DNA from: Dyadobacter sp. 50-39
GTDB taxonomy: Bacteria; Bacteroidota; Bacteroidia; Cytophagales; Spirosomataceae
DNA: 64,000 nucleotides
Direction of reading: 5' to 3'
NCBI GenBank assembly: GCA_001898145.1
Contig: MKSR01000019.1
Span: 310,001 to 374,000 of the forward strand
Part shown: positions 9,288-17,730 of the stretch, piece after piece
How positions within the stretch are numbered: position 1 is the stretch's first letter
Layout: the number at the start of each line of letters is the position of its first letter
Notes under the pieces: generated by a model
What the model was told of the DNA's origin: nothing
Database searches by the model: none
What the model saw: only the letters and a program-made list of their open reading frames with translations
Translations under genes and position numbers: made by a program

Positions 9288-10868
9288 TTACCCGTTGGCT
9301 TCACCTTCGGGTTTCGGAGCGCCGCCCGACGGAGCGCCGCCGGAGGGCTTCTGGCCTCTGTTCCGGTTGTTTCGGTTATTCCTGTTTCCTTCGTTGTTAT
9401 TCCTGTTCCCTTCGTTGTTGTTGCCCTTATTCCGGGGCTCACCGCCGGGATTACTGTTGTTACCCTTGTTTTTGGGCTCCCCACCCGGGTTGTTATTGCC
9501 GCGGTTCCGCGGGCCTTCGTTCGGGTTACCTCCCCGGTTGCGCGGCTCCTCACCCGGGTTGTTGCTCCTGTTCTGACGCTCCTCGCCTTGGCTGTTACCC
9601 CGGTTCCGTTGTCCCTGGTTCTGATTACCAGCCTTGTTAGCAGGTGCATTACCCGCATTGGTCACGGTATTACCGTTTCCGGAATCACCTTCGGCAATGC
9701 TACTTTCCGGACCGCCGTTTCCGCGATTTTTGCCGGAACGGCTCTTCTTCTTTTTCTTTTTCTTCTGCTCGTCGCTGTACTTTTTGTCCAGGTTTTCGAG
9801 GTCGCTGTTGAGCTTACCCGCCACCCTGTCCGCGCCTTTTTCAAGCTCGGGTGTCAGGATTTCGAGAGATTCGGGAATGATATCCTTTTTATTCAACTCA
9901 ATGATTTCCAGAACCTTGCCGATGGGAACAGGATACCAGTTGGTGTCCTTATCGAAACCGAACCACATGATTTTCTTGAAGATATCCGTCTTCTGCAAGG
10001 TGGCTACACCCTTCTTCGTTTTCAGCGGCGCATCCACCGTAGGGATATCCCGCAGTGCATCGATGTAGGTTTCAAGTTCGTAGTTCAAACAGCATTTCAG
10101 CCTCCCGCACTGTCCGGACAGCTTCGCCGGGTTCAGGGAAAGGTTCTGATAACGTGCGGCGGCAGTTGAAATATTCTTGAAATCGGTCAGCCAGGTCGAG
10201 CAGCACAGTTCGCGGCCGCAGGAGCCCAGTCCGCCGAGGCGGCTCGCTTCCTGTCTCAGGCTGATCTGCCGCATCTCGATGCGTACCTTGAATTCCGACG
10301 CCAGCATTTTGATCAGTTCGCGGAAGTCCACACGCTCTTCCGAAGAATAGTAGAATGTCGTTTTGGTATTGTCCGACTGGTATTCCACATCCGAAAGCTT
10401 CATATTGAGCTTCATATCGCGGATAATCTCGCGGGTACGGTAGAGCGTAGGCATCTCGCGCGCCATCGCCTGCGTAAACTTGTCGAGATCCTTCTCCGTC
10501 GCAATGCGGTAGATCACGTGCAGGTCGTCATTCATCTGCACGTTCTTGCGCTTCATTTGAAGCCGCACGAGCTCGCCCTGCAACGACACCGTTCCAATAT
10601 GCTGGCCGGAAGCCATTTCACACACCACATAGTCGCCTGTGATGAATTCCAGCTGATTTATATTCCGGAAATATTCCTTTCTGCCTCCTTTGAACTTGAC
10701 TTCTACTACATCAAAGCGCTGTCCCGACGGCACGTCCATGTGACTGAGCCAGTCGAAAACATTCATTTTGTTGCATCCGCCTGTTGCGCAATTTCCTTTA
10801 CTTCCACATCCGGCAACGGCTGTACCATTAGTACCGCAGCCCCCGGAAGAACATGATCCACATCCCAT
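9288..10868 (-). CDS. ricT: RicT (YaaT-like PSP1-domain protein) with long disordered tail
   Basis: The 526-residue protein has three parts. Residues 1-35 are Cys/Gly-rich (CGSCSSGGCG, GNCATGGCNK). Residues about 40-330 are the PSP1/YaaT core with SRLGGLGSCGRELCC and LSGQCGRLKCCLNYE, conserved Cys clusters. In Bacillus, YaaT/RicT is part of an iron-sulfur complex that affects RNA maturation and phosphorelay; the role in Bacteroidota is not firmly known. From about residue 365 to the end the protein becomes low complexity: a seven-Lys run, then about 150 residues of N, G, R, P, E repeats. The gene lies 15 nt after purD on the same strand, so it is probably in one operon with recQ and purD. Confidence 0.88.
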   Translation of the reverse strand: MGCGSCSSGGCGTNGTAVAGCGSKGNCATGGCNKMNVFDWLSHMDVPSGQRFDVVEVKFKGGRKEYFRNINQLEFITGDYVVCEMASGQHIGTVSLQGELVRLQMKRKNVQMNDDLHVIYRIATEKDLDKFTQAMAREMPTLYRTREIIRDMKLNMKLSDVEYQSDNTKTTFYYSSEERVDFRELIKMLASEFKVRIEMRQISLRQEASRLGGLGSCGRELCCSTWLTDFKNISTAAARYQNLSLNPAKLSGQCGRLKCCLNYELETYIDALRDIPTVDAPLKTKKGVATLQKTDIFKKIMWFGFDKDTNWYPVPIGKVLEIIELNKKDIIPESLEILTPELEKGADRVAGKLNSDLENLDKKYSDEQKKKKKKKSRSGKNRGNGGPESSIAEGDSGNGNTVTNAGNAPANKAGNQNQGQRNRGNSQGEERQNRSNNPGEEPRNRGGNPNEGPRNRGNNNPGGEPKNKGNNSNPGGEPRNKGNNNEGNRNNNEGNRNNRNNRNRGQKPSGGAPSGGAPKPEGEANG

Positions 10869-10883
10869 AATTACTCCGCTTCA

Positions 10884-12173
10884 TCAATCGTTATAACGAA
10901 TTAAATCCACGCCAATATCGTGCCGGAAATACTTTCCTTCGTATTGCACCACCTGTGCAGCCCGCTGTGACTTGTGCACTGCGTTTTCGAGGGAATTGGC
11001 CAAGCCTGTGAGGGCCATCACCCGTCCTCCGTTCGTCACGACCTCGGCGTTTGCATTAAAAGTGGTTCCTGCATGGAATACATGCACCTCTTCCACTTTG
11101 TCTGTTCCCGAAATCACTTTTCCTTTTTCGTAATCTTCGGGATAACCACCCGAAACCACCACCGTCGTCACGGCCACTTGCGGCGAGATCTGCAGATCGA
11201 AATCATGCAGGGTACCTTTGGCCGTTGAAGCCATGAGCATCGCAAAATCCGACTGGATCCGCGGGACTACGACTTCGGTTTCGGGATCGCCCATACGGAC
11301 GTTGTATTCAATGACATAAGGCTCCCCTTTGAGGTTCATCAAACCGATGAATATAAACCCTACATACTTGATGCCTTCGCTTTGAAGGCCATGCAATGTC
11401 GGCTTTACGACTTTCTCTTCTACTTTCCGGATAAAATTCGCATCAGCGAAAACAACCGGCGACACGGCACCCATCCCACCCGTATTGAGGCCCATATCGT
11501 TTTCCCCGATACGTTTGTAGTCCTTCGCCTCCGGCAGGATTTTATAATGCTCTCCATCAGTAAGCACAAACACCGACAATTCTATCCCTTTCAGGAATTG
11601 TTCTACCACAACTTTATTACCCGCCTTTCCGAATTTACCGTCCAGCAGCATTTCGCGGAACGCCTGGGTTGCATCGGAATGCTTCTCGGCGATGATCACG
11701 CCTTTACCTGCCGCAAGGCCATCGGCTTTGAGTACGATCGGCAGCGAATGGTTTTCGAGGTATTCCAAACCTTCCTCTACCTGGTCAGCTGTAAAGGTGC
11801 GGGATGCGGCCGTCGGGATGCCGTATTTCTGCATAAACAGCTTGGAGAAATCCTTGCTTCCTTCCAGCTGTGCGCCAGCCTTGTCCGGCCCGATGATCCG
11901 CACTTTGGCGAGATCCTCCCGCGCACCGAAGTAATCCACCACCCCGTTCACAAGCGGTTCTTCGGGACCTACGATCACAAGTTCGATGTTATTTTCAATT
12001 ACCGCGTTGGCAATGGAGTCAAAATCGTTGTAAGAAATGGAAAGGTTCGTTGCTATGCCTGCTGTTCCGGCGTTTCCGGGGGCTAAAAATAGGGTATCGC
12101 AAAGAGGGCTTTGGGCTATTTTCCAGGCAAAAGCGTGTTCTCTTCCGCCCGATCCCAAGATGAGTATGTTCAT
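10884..12173 (-). CDS. purD: Phosphoribosylamine-glycine ligase
   Basis: The 429-residue cytoplasmic enzyme joins glycine to 5-phosphoribosylamine with ATP, the second step of purine synthesis. The N-terminal domain starts NILILGSGGREHAFAWK; the ATP-grasp part contains LPIVLKADGLAAGKGVI (about residues 144-160) and GLNTGGMGAVSP (about 229-240); YNVRMGDPETEVV carries the metal-binding residues. The length is normal for the family. It sits between recQ (52 nt upstream) and ricT (15 nt downstream), all on the minus strand. No PurR-like operator or riboswitch was seen in front of it. Confidence 0.96.
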   Translation of the reverse strand: MNILILGSGGREHAFAWKIAQSPLCDTLFLAPGNAGTAGIATNLSISYNDFDSIANAVIENNIELVIVGPEEPLVNGVVDYFGAREDLAKVRIIGPDKAGAQLEGSKDFSKLFMQKYGIPTAASRTFTADQVEEGLEYLENHSLPIVLKADGLAAGKGVIIAEKHSDATQAFREMLLDGKFGKAGNKVVVEQFLKGIELSVFVLTDGEHYKILPEAKDYKRIGENDMGLNTGGMGAVSPVVFADANFIRKVEEKVVKPTLHGLQSEGIKYVGFIFIGLMNLKGEPYVIEYNVRMGDPETEVVVPRIQSDFAMLMASTAKGTLHDFDLQISPQVAVTTVVVSGGYPEDYEKGKVISGTDKVEEVHVFHAGTTFNANAEVVTNGGRVMALTGLANSLENAVHKSQRAAQVVQYEGKYFRHDIGVDLIRYND

Positions 12174-12225
12174 AACTGGTTTTAAAAATTCAAAAATACT
12201 GATTGTCCGGCAAGTACTCCGGGTG

Positions 12226-14439
12226 CTAGTTGGCTAGTTCCGACAAAAACTTGATCCGCATCAGCCGTAATTCTTCTTCACTGACTTCCTCGCCCTCGAA
12301 TTCGTTCAGCGCAGTGCTAATATTGTCGGTTTCGGCGGTCATAAAGTAATCATAAATATCCTGCTGCCGTTCGCGGTCGATCACCTGGTTGATGTAGTAA
12401 TCCAGGTTGAGCTTCGTACCGGAATAGCAAATATGTTCCACTTCTTCGATCACATCAGCCAGTGCGAGGTCCTTCACTTCGGCGATCTCGTCGAGGCTCA
12501 CCTTCCTGTCGACCTGCTGAATGATGAAAATCTTGATTTTGGATTTGTTGACGGTGGATTTGATCACCACGTCCTTGGCCGTCTCGATCTCGTTTTCTTC
12601 CACATAACGCGAAATGAGCTCGATAAACGGCCGGCCGAACTTCTGTACCTTCCCCATTCCGACGCCGTTGATCTGCGCCATTTCCTGCTGGGTAGTTGGG
12701 TAAGTAGTGGCCATTTCTTCCATGGAGGGGTCCTGGAAGATCACATAAGGCGGCAGGTTTTTCTCCTTTGCCACCTTTTTACGCAGCGCTTTGAGCATTC
12801 CGAGCAATGCCTCATCGTAAGCATGTGCGCTGCCATTACCATTCACGGCCTCTTTGTCATCGTCCTCCGGTTTCACTTCCTCCTCGTCGAAGTTGTGGTC
12901 CTTTTGAAGGGTGACGGGGTAAGGGTCGTTCAGGTATTTGGCGCCTTTTTCGCCCAGCCTGATCACGCCGTAGTTCTCGATGTCCTTTTCCAGGTAGTTA
13001 AGGATCACAAGCTGGCGGATCGCCGATACCCAGTAATCGCGTGACCCATTCAATTCCAAGCCTTTACCGTACACTTCCAGCTGATCGTGTTCGTAGCTTT
13101 TGACGTATTGGTTATCAGTTGCGGTGAGCAGATCGGCTATGTGCTCGGCGTCGAAGCGTTGTTCGGTCAATGCAACCGATTTGAGGATCAGGATCACGTC
13201 GTCCTGGACCTTGATCTTCTCGGTAGGCTTGTTGCAGTTGTCGCAGTAACCGCAATCTTTCTCGAGATATTCCCCGAAATAGCTCAGCAACTGCCTCCGC
13301 CGGCAAACACCCAGGGTGGAATACGCCACCATTTCATTCAGCAAATGCCGTGCATTATCACGCTCGGTGACGGTTTTGTCCTTGTTGAACTTTTCCAGCT
13401 TCTGAATGTCGTCGTAGCTGTAAAACATCAGGCAGTTACCTTCCAGTCCGTCGCGGCCGGCGCGGCCTGTTTCCTGGTAATAGCCTTCCAGAGATTTGGG
13501 CACGTCGTAGTGGATCACAAAGCGTACATCCGGCTTGTCGATCCCCATTCCGAATGCGATGGTCGCTACGATCACGTCGCATTCCTCGTTCAGGAACGCA
13601 TCCTGGTTCGCCATGCGCGTGCCGGCATCGAGGCCGGCATGGTACGGTAATGCACGTACGTCGTTGACATTCAAGAGCTCCGCCACTTCTTCCACCGTCT
13701 TCCGGCTCAGGCAGTAAACAATGCCCGATTTACCTTTATTATTGCGGATATAGCGGATGAGCTGCTTTTTGACGTCCTTCTTCGGACGGATTTCGTAGTA
13801 AAGGTTTTTGCGGTTAAAAGAGGATTTAAATGTCTCGGCCTCTTCCATTTGCAGGTTTTTACGAATGTCCTGCTGCACTTTCGGCGTAGCGGTGGCCGTC
13901 AATGCGATGATCGGCAGCCTGCCGATATTCTCGATAATCCCGTAAATCCGGCGGTATTCAGGCCGGAAATCGTGGCCCCATTCCGAAATACAATGCGCTT
14001 CGTCGATGGCGACGAAGGATATCTTTACTTTTTTGAGAAAATCGAGGTTATCTTCTTTGGTGAGCGATTCAGGGGCAATGTAGAGCAGTTTGAGGCTTCC
14101 GTCGAGGGCGTCCGTTTTGACGCGGGTCATTTCGGCCTTGGTAAGCGTGGAATTCAGGAACTGAGCGTTGATACCGAATGCAGTAAGCTGGTCGACCTGG
14201 TTCTTCATCAAAGCAATAAGCGGAGAAATCACGATTGTCAGTCCGTCGCTGACCAGGGCAGGAAGCTGATAGCAGAGAGACTTCCCTGCGCCCGTAGGCA
14301 TTATTACAAATGTATTTTTACCTAAAAGGATATTTTGTATGATAACTTCCTGATCTCCGCGGAATTGACTGTATCCAAATATTTCTTTGAGCCTCCCTTT
14401 TAATGTGTCGGTTACGACTTTATCAACCTGCTGTACCAT
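12226..14439 (-). CDS. recQ: ATP-dependent DNA helicase RecQ
   Basis: The 737-residue 3'-5' helicase acts in recombination and repair. Walker A is MPTGAGKSLC (about residues 48-57), the DEAH box IDEAHCISEWGHDFR follows, and motif VI is YYQETGRAGRDG. The RecQ zinc site shows as CRRRQLLSYFG with DCGYCDNC. After the winged helix comes an acidic linker (about 520-545) and an HRDC domain (about 555-635, with INGVGMGKVQKFG), then about 100 more residues as usual for the Bacteroidota form. It diverges from kdsD across a short gap and probably leads the recQ-purD-ricT operon. Confidence 0.96.
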   Translation of the reverse strand: MVQQVDKVVTDTLKGRLKEIFGYSQFRGDQEVIIQNILLGKNTFVIMPTGAGKSLCYQLPALVSDGLTIVISPLIALMKNQVDQLTAFGINAQFLNSTLTKAEMTRVKTDALDGSLKLLYIAPESLTKEDNLDFLKKVKISFVAIDEAHCISEWGHDFRPEYRRIYGIIENIGRLPIIALTATATPKVQQDIRKNLQMEEAETFKSSFNRKNLYYEIRPKKDVKKQLIRYIRNNKGKSGIVYCLSRKTVEEVAELLNVNDVRALPYHAGLDAGTRMANQDAFLNEECDVIVATIAFGMGIDKPDVRFVIHYDVPKSLEGYYQETGRAGRDGLEGNCLMFYSYDDIQKLEKFNKDKTVTERDNARHLLNEMVAYSTLGVCRRRQLLSYFGEYLEKDCGYCDNCNKPTEKIKVQDDVILILKSVALTEQRFDAEHIADLLTATDNQYVKSYEHDQLEVYGKGLELNGSRDYWVSAIRQLVILNYLEKDIENYGVIRLGEKGAKYLNDPYPVTLQKDHNFDEEEVKPEDDDKEAVNGNGSAHAYDEALLGMLKALRKKVAKEKNLPPYVIFQDPSMEEMATTYPTTQQEMAQINGVGMGKVQKFGRPFIELISRYVEENEIETAKDVVIKSTVNKSKIKIFIIQQVDRKVSLDEIAEVKDLALADVIEEVEHICYSGTKLNLDYYINQVIDRERQQDIYDYFMTAETDNISTALNEFEGEEVSEEELRLMRIKFLSELAN

Positions 14440-14473
14440 ACTCTGTTCACAAAATGGTTATTTCAAACTTCCC

Positions 14474-14481
14474 TATCTTTG
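14474..14481 (+). promoter_or_regulatory. Candidate -7 box for kdsD
   Basis: TATCTTTG fits the Bacteroidota consensus TAnnTTTG exactly. Transcription would start near 14488, which rules out the upstream TTG at 14479 as the kdsD start. No clear -33 TTG was found at the expected distance. Confidence 0.6.
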
Positions 14482-14532
14482 CGCTTTGAAATAAATAATG
14501 ACGTTTTTGTCTCTCTAAACTGTGTTTCAGAT

Positions 14533-15507
14533 TTGAAATTAATAAAAAATATTCAGTCAACCGCAAAAGAAGTATTACGTCAGGAGGCAGAAGCCGTACG
14601 TAATCTGATTGAATTGATTGATGATGAATTTGAAAAATGCGTATATGCCATTTTACATTCCGGAGGACGTGTTGTAGTCTCCGGTGTGGGCAAAAGCGCC
14701 ATTGTAGGACAGAAGATTGTAGCTACACTCAACTCCACCGGCACGCCGGCACTTTTCATGCATGCCGCGGATGCCATTCATGGCGATCTGGGCATGATCC
14801 AGGACAACGACGTGGTGATTGTCATCTCCAAAAGCGGCGATACGCCGGAGATCAAAGTACTGGTACCATTGCTGAAACGGACGGGCGTAAAGATGATCGC
14901 AATGGTGAGCAATAAGGACTCCTACCTGGCCAAAAACTGCATTCTCACGCTTCACGCACACGCACCTGCGGAGGCAGACCCGCTCAACCTCGCGCCTACC
15001 ACGAGCACATCCGTGACCATGGCCCTGGGCGACGCGCTCGCGATATGCCTGCTCGAAGCGCGGGGATTTACGCATGATGATTTCGCGCGGTACCATCCCG
15101 GCGGATCGCTAGGCAAAAGGCTCTATCTGAAAGTATGCGACATTTACCCGCATAATGCATTACCGACCGTAAACGAAGGCGCCACATTGCAGGAAGTAAT
15201 TCTGGAAATGACTTCGAAAAGGCTTGGCGCGACGGCGGTGATCGCTGAAAATGGTCTGATGGCGGGCATTATCACCGACGGCGATTTGCGGAGAATGCTG
15301 AAAACTTATGGCGCAGCTGGATTGCTGGATTTGCACGCGAGGGACATTATGACGCAGTCGCCGATCACGGTTTCTCCGGAGGAATATGCGGTGAATGCAC
15401 TGGAAGCGATGCAGTCCAGAAGCATTACGCAGGTAGTAGTGGTGGAGGAAGGGAAAGCGCTGGGCTTCGTGCATTTGCACGATTTGCTGCGGGAAGGGCT
15501 GGTGTAA
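14533..15507 (+). CDS. kdsD: Arabinose-5-phosphate isomerase, SIS plus CBS domains
   Basis: The enzyme interconverts ribulose-5-phosphate and arabinose-5-phosphate, the first step toward KDO for lipopolysaccharide. The SIS domain shows VVVSGVGKSAIVGQKI, STGTPALFMHAADAIHGDLGM and ISKSGDTPEI; after it come two CBS domains with ARDIMTQSPITVSPEE. The frame is open to a TTG at 14479, but that lies inside the predicted -7 box. The TTG at 14533 gives 324 residues, near the family length of about 328, so I place the start there; start confidence is moderate. It diverges from recQ. An LptD-like gene elsewhere in the window fits an LPS-bearing outer membrane. Confidence 0.9.
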   Translation: MKLIKNIQSTAKEVLRQEAEAVRNLIELIDDEFEKCVYAILHSGGRVVVSGVGKSAIVGQKIVATLNSTGTPALFMHAADAIHGDLGMIQDNDVVIVISKSGDTPEIKVLVPLLKRTGVKMIAMVSNKDSYLAKNCILTLHAHAPAEADPLNLAPTTSTSVTMALGDALAICLLEARGFTHDDFARYHPGGSLGKRLYLKVCDIYPHNALPTVNEGATLQEVILEMTSKRLGATAVIAENGLMAGIITDGDLRRMLKTYGAAGLLDLHARDIMTQSPITVSPEEYAVNALEAMQSRSITQVVVVEEGKALGFVHLHDLLREGLV

Positions 15508-15515
15508 TGCAGTTT

Positions 15516-15565
15516 GCAGACCGGGAGGTCTGCGAATAAAAGGCACAAACCTGGAAGTTTGTGCC
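15516..15565. repeat. Two adjacent short palindromes after kdsD
   Basis: Two perfect hairpins stand side by side: a 7-bp stem at 15516-15522/15527-15533 with loop GGGA, and a 9-bp stem at 15542-15550/15557-15565. Neither ends in a clean T-run on the plus strand, so they look more like small interspersed palindromic repeats than classical terminators, though they may slow kdsD read-through. Confidence 0.55.
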
Positions 15566-15580
15566 AGTCGTTAGATAATT

Positions 15581-15652
15581 GTCACGCTGAGCGGAGTCGA
15601 AGCGCATGCACGATGTGCTGTACGGACTGTCTTCGACTTCGCTCAGACTGAC
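15581..15652. repeat. Interspersed inverted repeat, copy A
   Basis: The left arm (15581-15602) reads GTCACGCTGAGCGGAGTCGAAG and the right arm (15631-15652) is nearly its reverse complement, CTTCGACTTCGCTCAGACTGAC, with about 28 nt between. The same arms occur at 18766-18834 in the opposite order. This is an intergenic family of the REP/BIME type common in Bacteroidota genomes. It lies between convergent genes kdsD and the DUF4293 gene. Confidence 0.75.
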
Positions 15653-15660
15653 ATACTGCA

Positions 15661-16137
15661 TTATCTGAATCGCTTCGATTGCTGCACTTCGCGTTCGTCT
15701 TTACGGATAAAGCGGTTCGCGAATACATTCGCCAGCATGGCACCTACCAGTCCGTAGAAACCGATATCGTATTTGCCGGTCAGCTCGGGATCGAACAATT
15801 TGGCCGTTTTATAGAAAGTGAAATAGATCACCAGACCCATGGTAACGGTCATCAATATCGAGTTCACAGCACACAGGGCCGATTGCAGAATGCGGTTTTT
15901 GTATTGAAAAATCGCGTAGGCCGCTACACCGGCCGTGATAATGGCGAGCGCGACGAGGTAATAAACCGGCTGCTCATTGGATTGCACCTCATTGATCTGG
16001 TGATGAAGCCGCAGGGCCGTCAGATCGGCACTTTGCCCCCCTGCCAATGCCACTTTCGACCAGATCGGGAAGGCGAGAAAAATACCCATTCCGATGACGA
16101 CCATCGCCAGGAAGATAGTTTGAATACGTTGTAACAT
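15661..16137 (-). CDS. DUF4293 family membrane protein
   Basis: The 158-residue protein has four predicted membrane spans (about residues 7-25, 58-76, 84-108 and 123-140) and a charged C-terminal tail (RKDEREVQQSKRFR). Its start MLQRIQTIFL and four-span layout match DUF4293, a Bacteroidota family without known function. It lies 73 nt downstream of rimO on the same strand. Nothing in the sequence suggests a substrate or catalytic residue. Confidence 0.8.
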   Translation of the reverse strand: MLQRIQTIFLAMVVIGMGIFLAFPIWSKVALAGGQSADLTALRLHHQINEVQSNEQPVYYLVALAIITAGVAAYAIFQYKNRILQSALCAVNSILMTVTMGLVIYFTFYKTAKLFDPELTGKYDIGFYGLVGAMLANVFANRFIRKDEREVQQSKRFR

Positions 16138-16210
16138 GCTTTTTTAAGAATTGTTCTTTTTCAAATTGAGAGGCAAATTTAGGAAATGACGCCATTTGCC
16201 CGAAACGACG

Positions 16211-17521
16211 TCAGGAAATCACTTCACCGTAAAGGTCGAATTCTTCCGCGGAAGTGACTTTTACATCGGCAAAATCGCCCAATCGCACATACTGGCTCGC
16301 CGGCACAAGTACTTCATTATCCACCTCCGGCGAATCGAATTCCGTACGGCCAATGAAGTAGCCTCCTTCCTTACGGTCGAAGAGCACTTTGAAGGTCTTG
16401 CCGATTTTTGCCTGGTTAAGTTCCGCGGAAATACCCTGCTGCACCTCCATAATGGCGTCGGCACGTTCCTGCTTCACTTCCGGATCGATGTCATCCGGCA
16501 TGGTGAATGAATGCGTGTTATCCTCATGGGAGTACTGAAATGCGCCAAGGCGGTCGAAACGCATTTTTTCAACGAACTCATAAGTTTCATCGAACAGCTC
16601 GTCCGTTTCACCCGGGTGGCCGACGATCAGCGTGGTACGCAATGCGATATCGGGCACTTTGTCGCGGATGGAATGGATCAGCGCTTCGGTTTTCTCGCGG
16701 GTAATACCACGGCGCATGAGTTTCAGCATCCCCGTCGAGCCCGATTGCAGCGGCATATCGAGGTATCTGGCGATGTTGCTGCGCTCGTTCATCACGTCGA
16801 GAATGTCCATTGGAAAGCCCGCCGGGTAAGCATATTGCAGACGGATCCATTCAATGCCCTCCACATCGGAAAGGTTACGGAGCAGGTCCGAAAGATTGCG
16901 TTTCTTGTAAATGTCCAGCCCATAATAGGTTAGGTCCTGGGCAATGAGGATGAGCTCCTTGGTACCGCGTTTAGCCAGTGATTTAGCCTCTTTTACCAAA
17001 TCCTCGATCGATCTTGAAACGTGGCCTCCCCGCATGAGCGGGATCGCGCAAAACGAGCATGGCCGGTCGCAGCCCTCGGCGATTTTCAGGTATGCGTAGT
17101 GCGCGGGCGTGGTAAGCAGGCGCTCGCCCACGAGTTCGTGTTTGTAGTCGGCTTTGAGGGTTTTGAGCAGGCGGGGCAGCTCGTTGGTACCGAACCAGGC
17201 GTCGACGGTAGGTATTTCAACCGCCAGTTCATCCTTGTACCGGTGCGACAGGCAGCCTGTGACGTACACTTTATCCACCATGCCGGCAGCTTTGGCATCC
17301 GCATAGCGCAAAATCGTGTTGATGGACTCCTCCTTCGCATTGTCGATAAACCCGCAGGTATTGATCACGACAATCTGTGAATCATCCTTTTTGGACTCGT
17401 GATCTACTGCGAACCCGTTGCCTTTGAGCTGCGTGTAAAGCACCTCCGAGTCGACCAGGTTTTTGGAGCAACCCAGCGTCACGATATTGACTTTATTCTT
17501 AACTATTCCTTTGGTTTTCAT
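16211..17521 (-). CDS. rimO: Ribosomal protein S12 methylthiotransferase
   Basis: The 436-residue radical-SAM enzyme adds a methylthio group to an aspartate of ribosomal protein S12. Residues about 12-100 form the UPF0004 domain with cysteines in TLGCSKNLVDSE, NTCGFIDNAKEES and VTGCLSHRY, which bind the auxiliary 4Fe-4S cluster. The radical-SAM CxxxCxxC is CDRPCSFC (about residues 150-157), and a TRAM domain ends the protein. The group GCSKN and overall length favour RimO over MiaB. It follows ftsY, but with a 209-nt gap and a terminator, so it is likely transcribed separately. Confidence 0.95.
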   Translation of the reverse strand: MKTKGIVKNKVNIVTLGCSKNLVDSEVLYTQLKGNGFAVDHESKKDDSQIVVINTCGFIDNAKEESINTILRYADAKAAGMVDKVYVTGCLSHRYKDELAVEIPTVDAWFGTNELPRLLKTLKADYKHELVGERLLTTPAHYAYLKIAEGCDRPCSFCAIPLMRGGHVSRSIEDLVKEAKSLAKRGTKELILIAQDLTYYGLDIYKKRNLSDLLRNLSDVEGIEWIRLQYAYPAGFPMDILDVMNERSNIARYLDMPLQSGSTGMLKLMRRGITREKTEALIHSIRDKVPDIALRTTLIVGHPGETDELFDETYEFVEKMRFDRLGAFQYSHEDNTHSFTMPDDIDPEVKQERADAIMEVQQGISAELNQAKIGKTFKVLFDRKEGGYFIGRTEFDSPEVDNEVLVPASQYVRLGDFADVKVTSAEEFDLYGEVIS

Positions 17522-17529
17522 TATAATGA

Positions 17530-17560
17530 GCTGTCGGCTATCGGCTGTCAGCTATCGGCT
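17530..17560. repeat. 14-bp tandem repeat upstream of rimO
   Basis: Two copies differing at one base (GCTGTCGGCTATCG and GCTGTCAGCTATCG) plus three further bases lie directly in front of the rimO start, in its likely leader. No function is evident. Confidence 0.6.
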
Positions 17561-17670
17561 TTAAATGTTTTTTGGAGCGGCGTTCACAACAAAGTGACTG
17601 ATAATGAACGGCCAAACGGGGTGCAAAGTTCGTGAAAAAATGGCACAATAGCACGTGCCGGGCTTAAAAG

Positions 17671-17708
17671 AAAAGGCCGCAAGCTGAATGCAGCGTGCGG
17701 CCTTTTTT
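17671..17708 (-). terminator. Terminator after ftsY
   Basis: An 11-bp stem (17671-17681 with 17696-17706) with a further inner 4-bp stem ends in a T-run on the minus strand, 23 nt after the ftsY stop. Confidence 0.85.
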
Positions 17709-17730
17709 CTATTTCGTGCATTCCATGCAG

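Noticed and set aside
9246-10169. 307-codon plus-strand frame with hydrophobic repeats
   Set aside because: It is the reverse of the N/G/R-rich tail of RicT, which reads as Leu/Val/Pro/Phe repeats; a composition artefact.
12433-13650. 203- and 187-codon plus-strand frames inside recQ
   Set aside because: Antisense shadows of a well-supported helicase gene.
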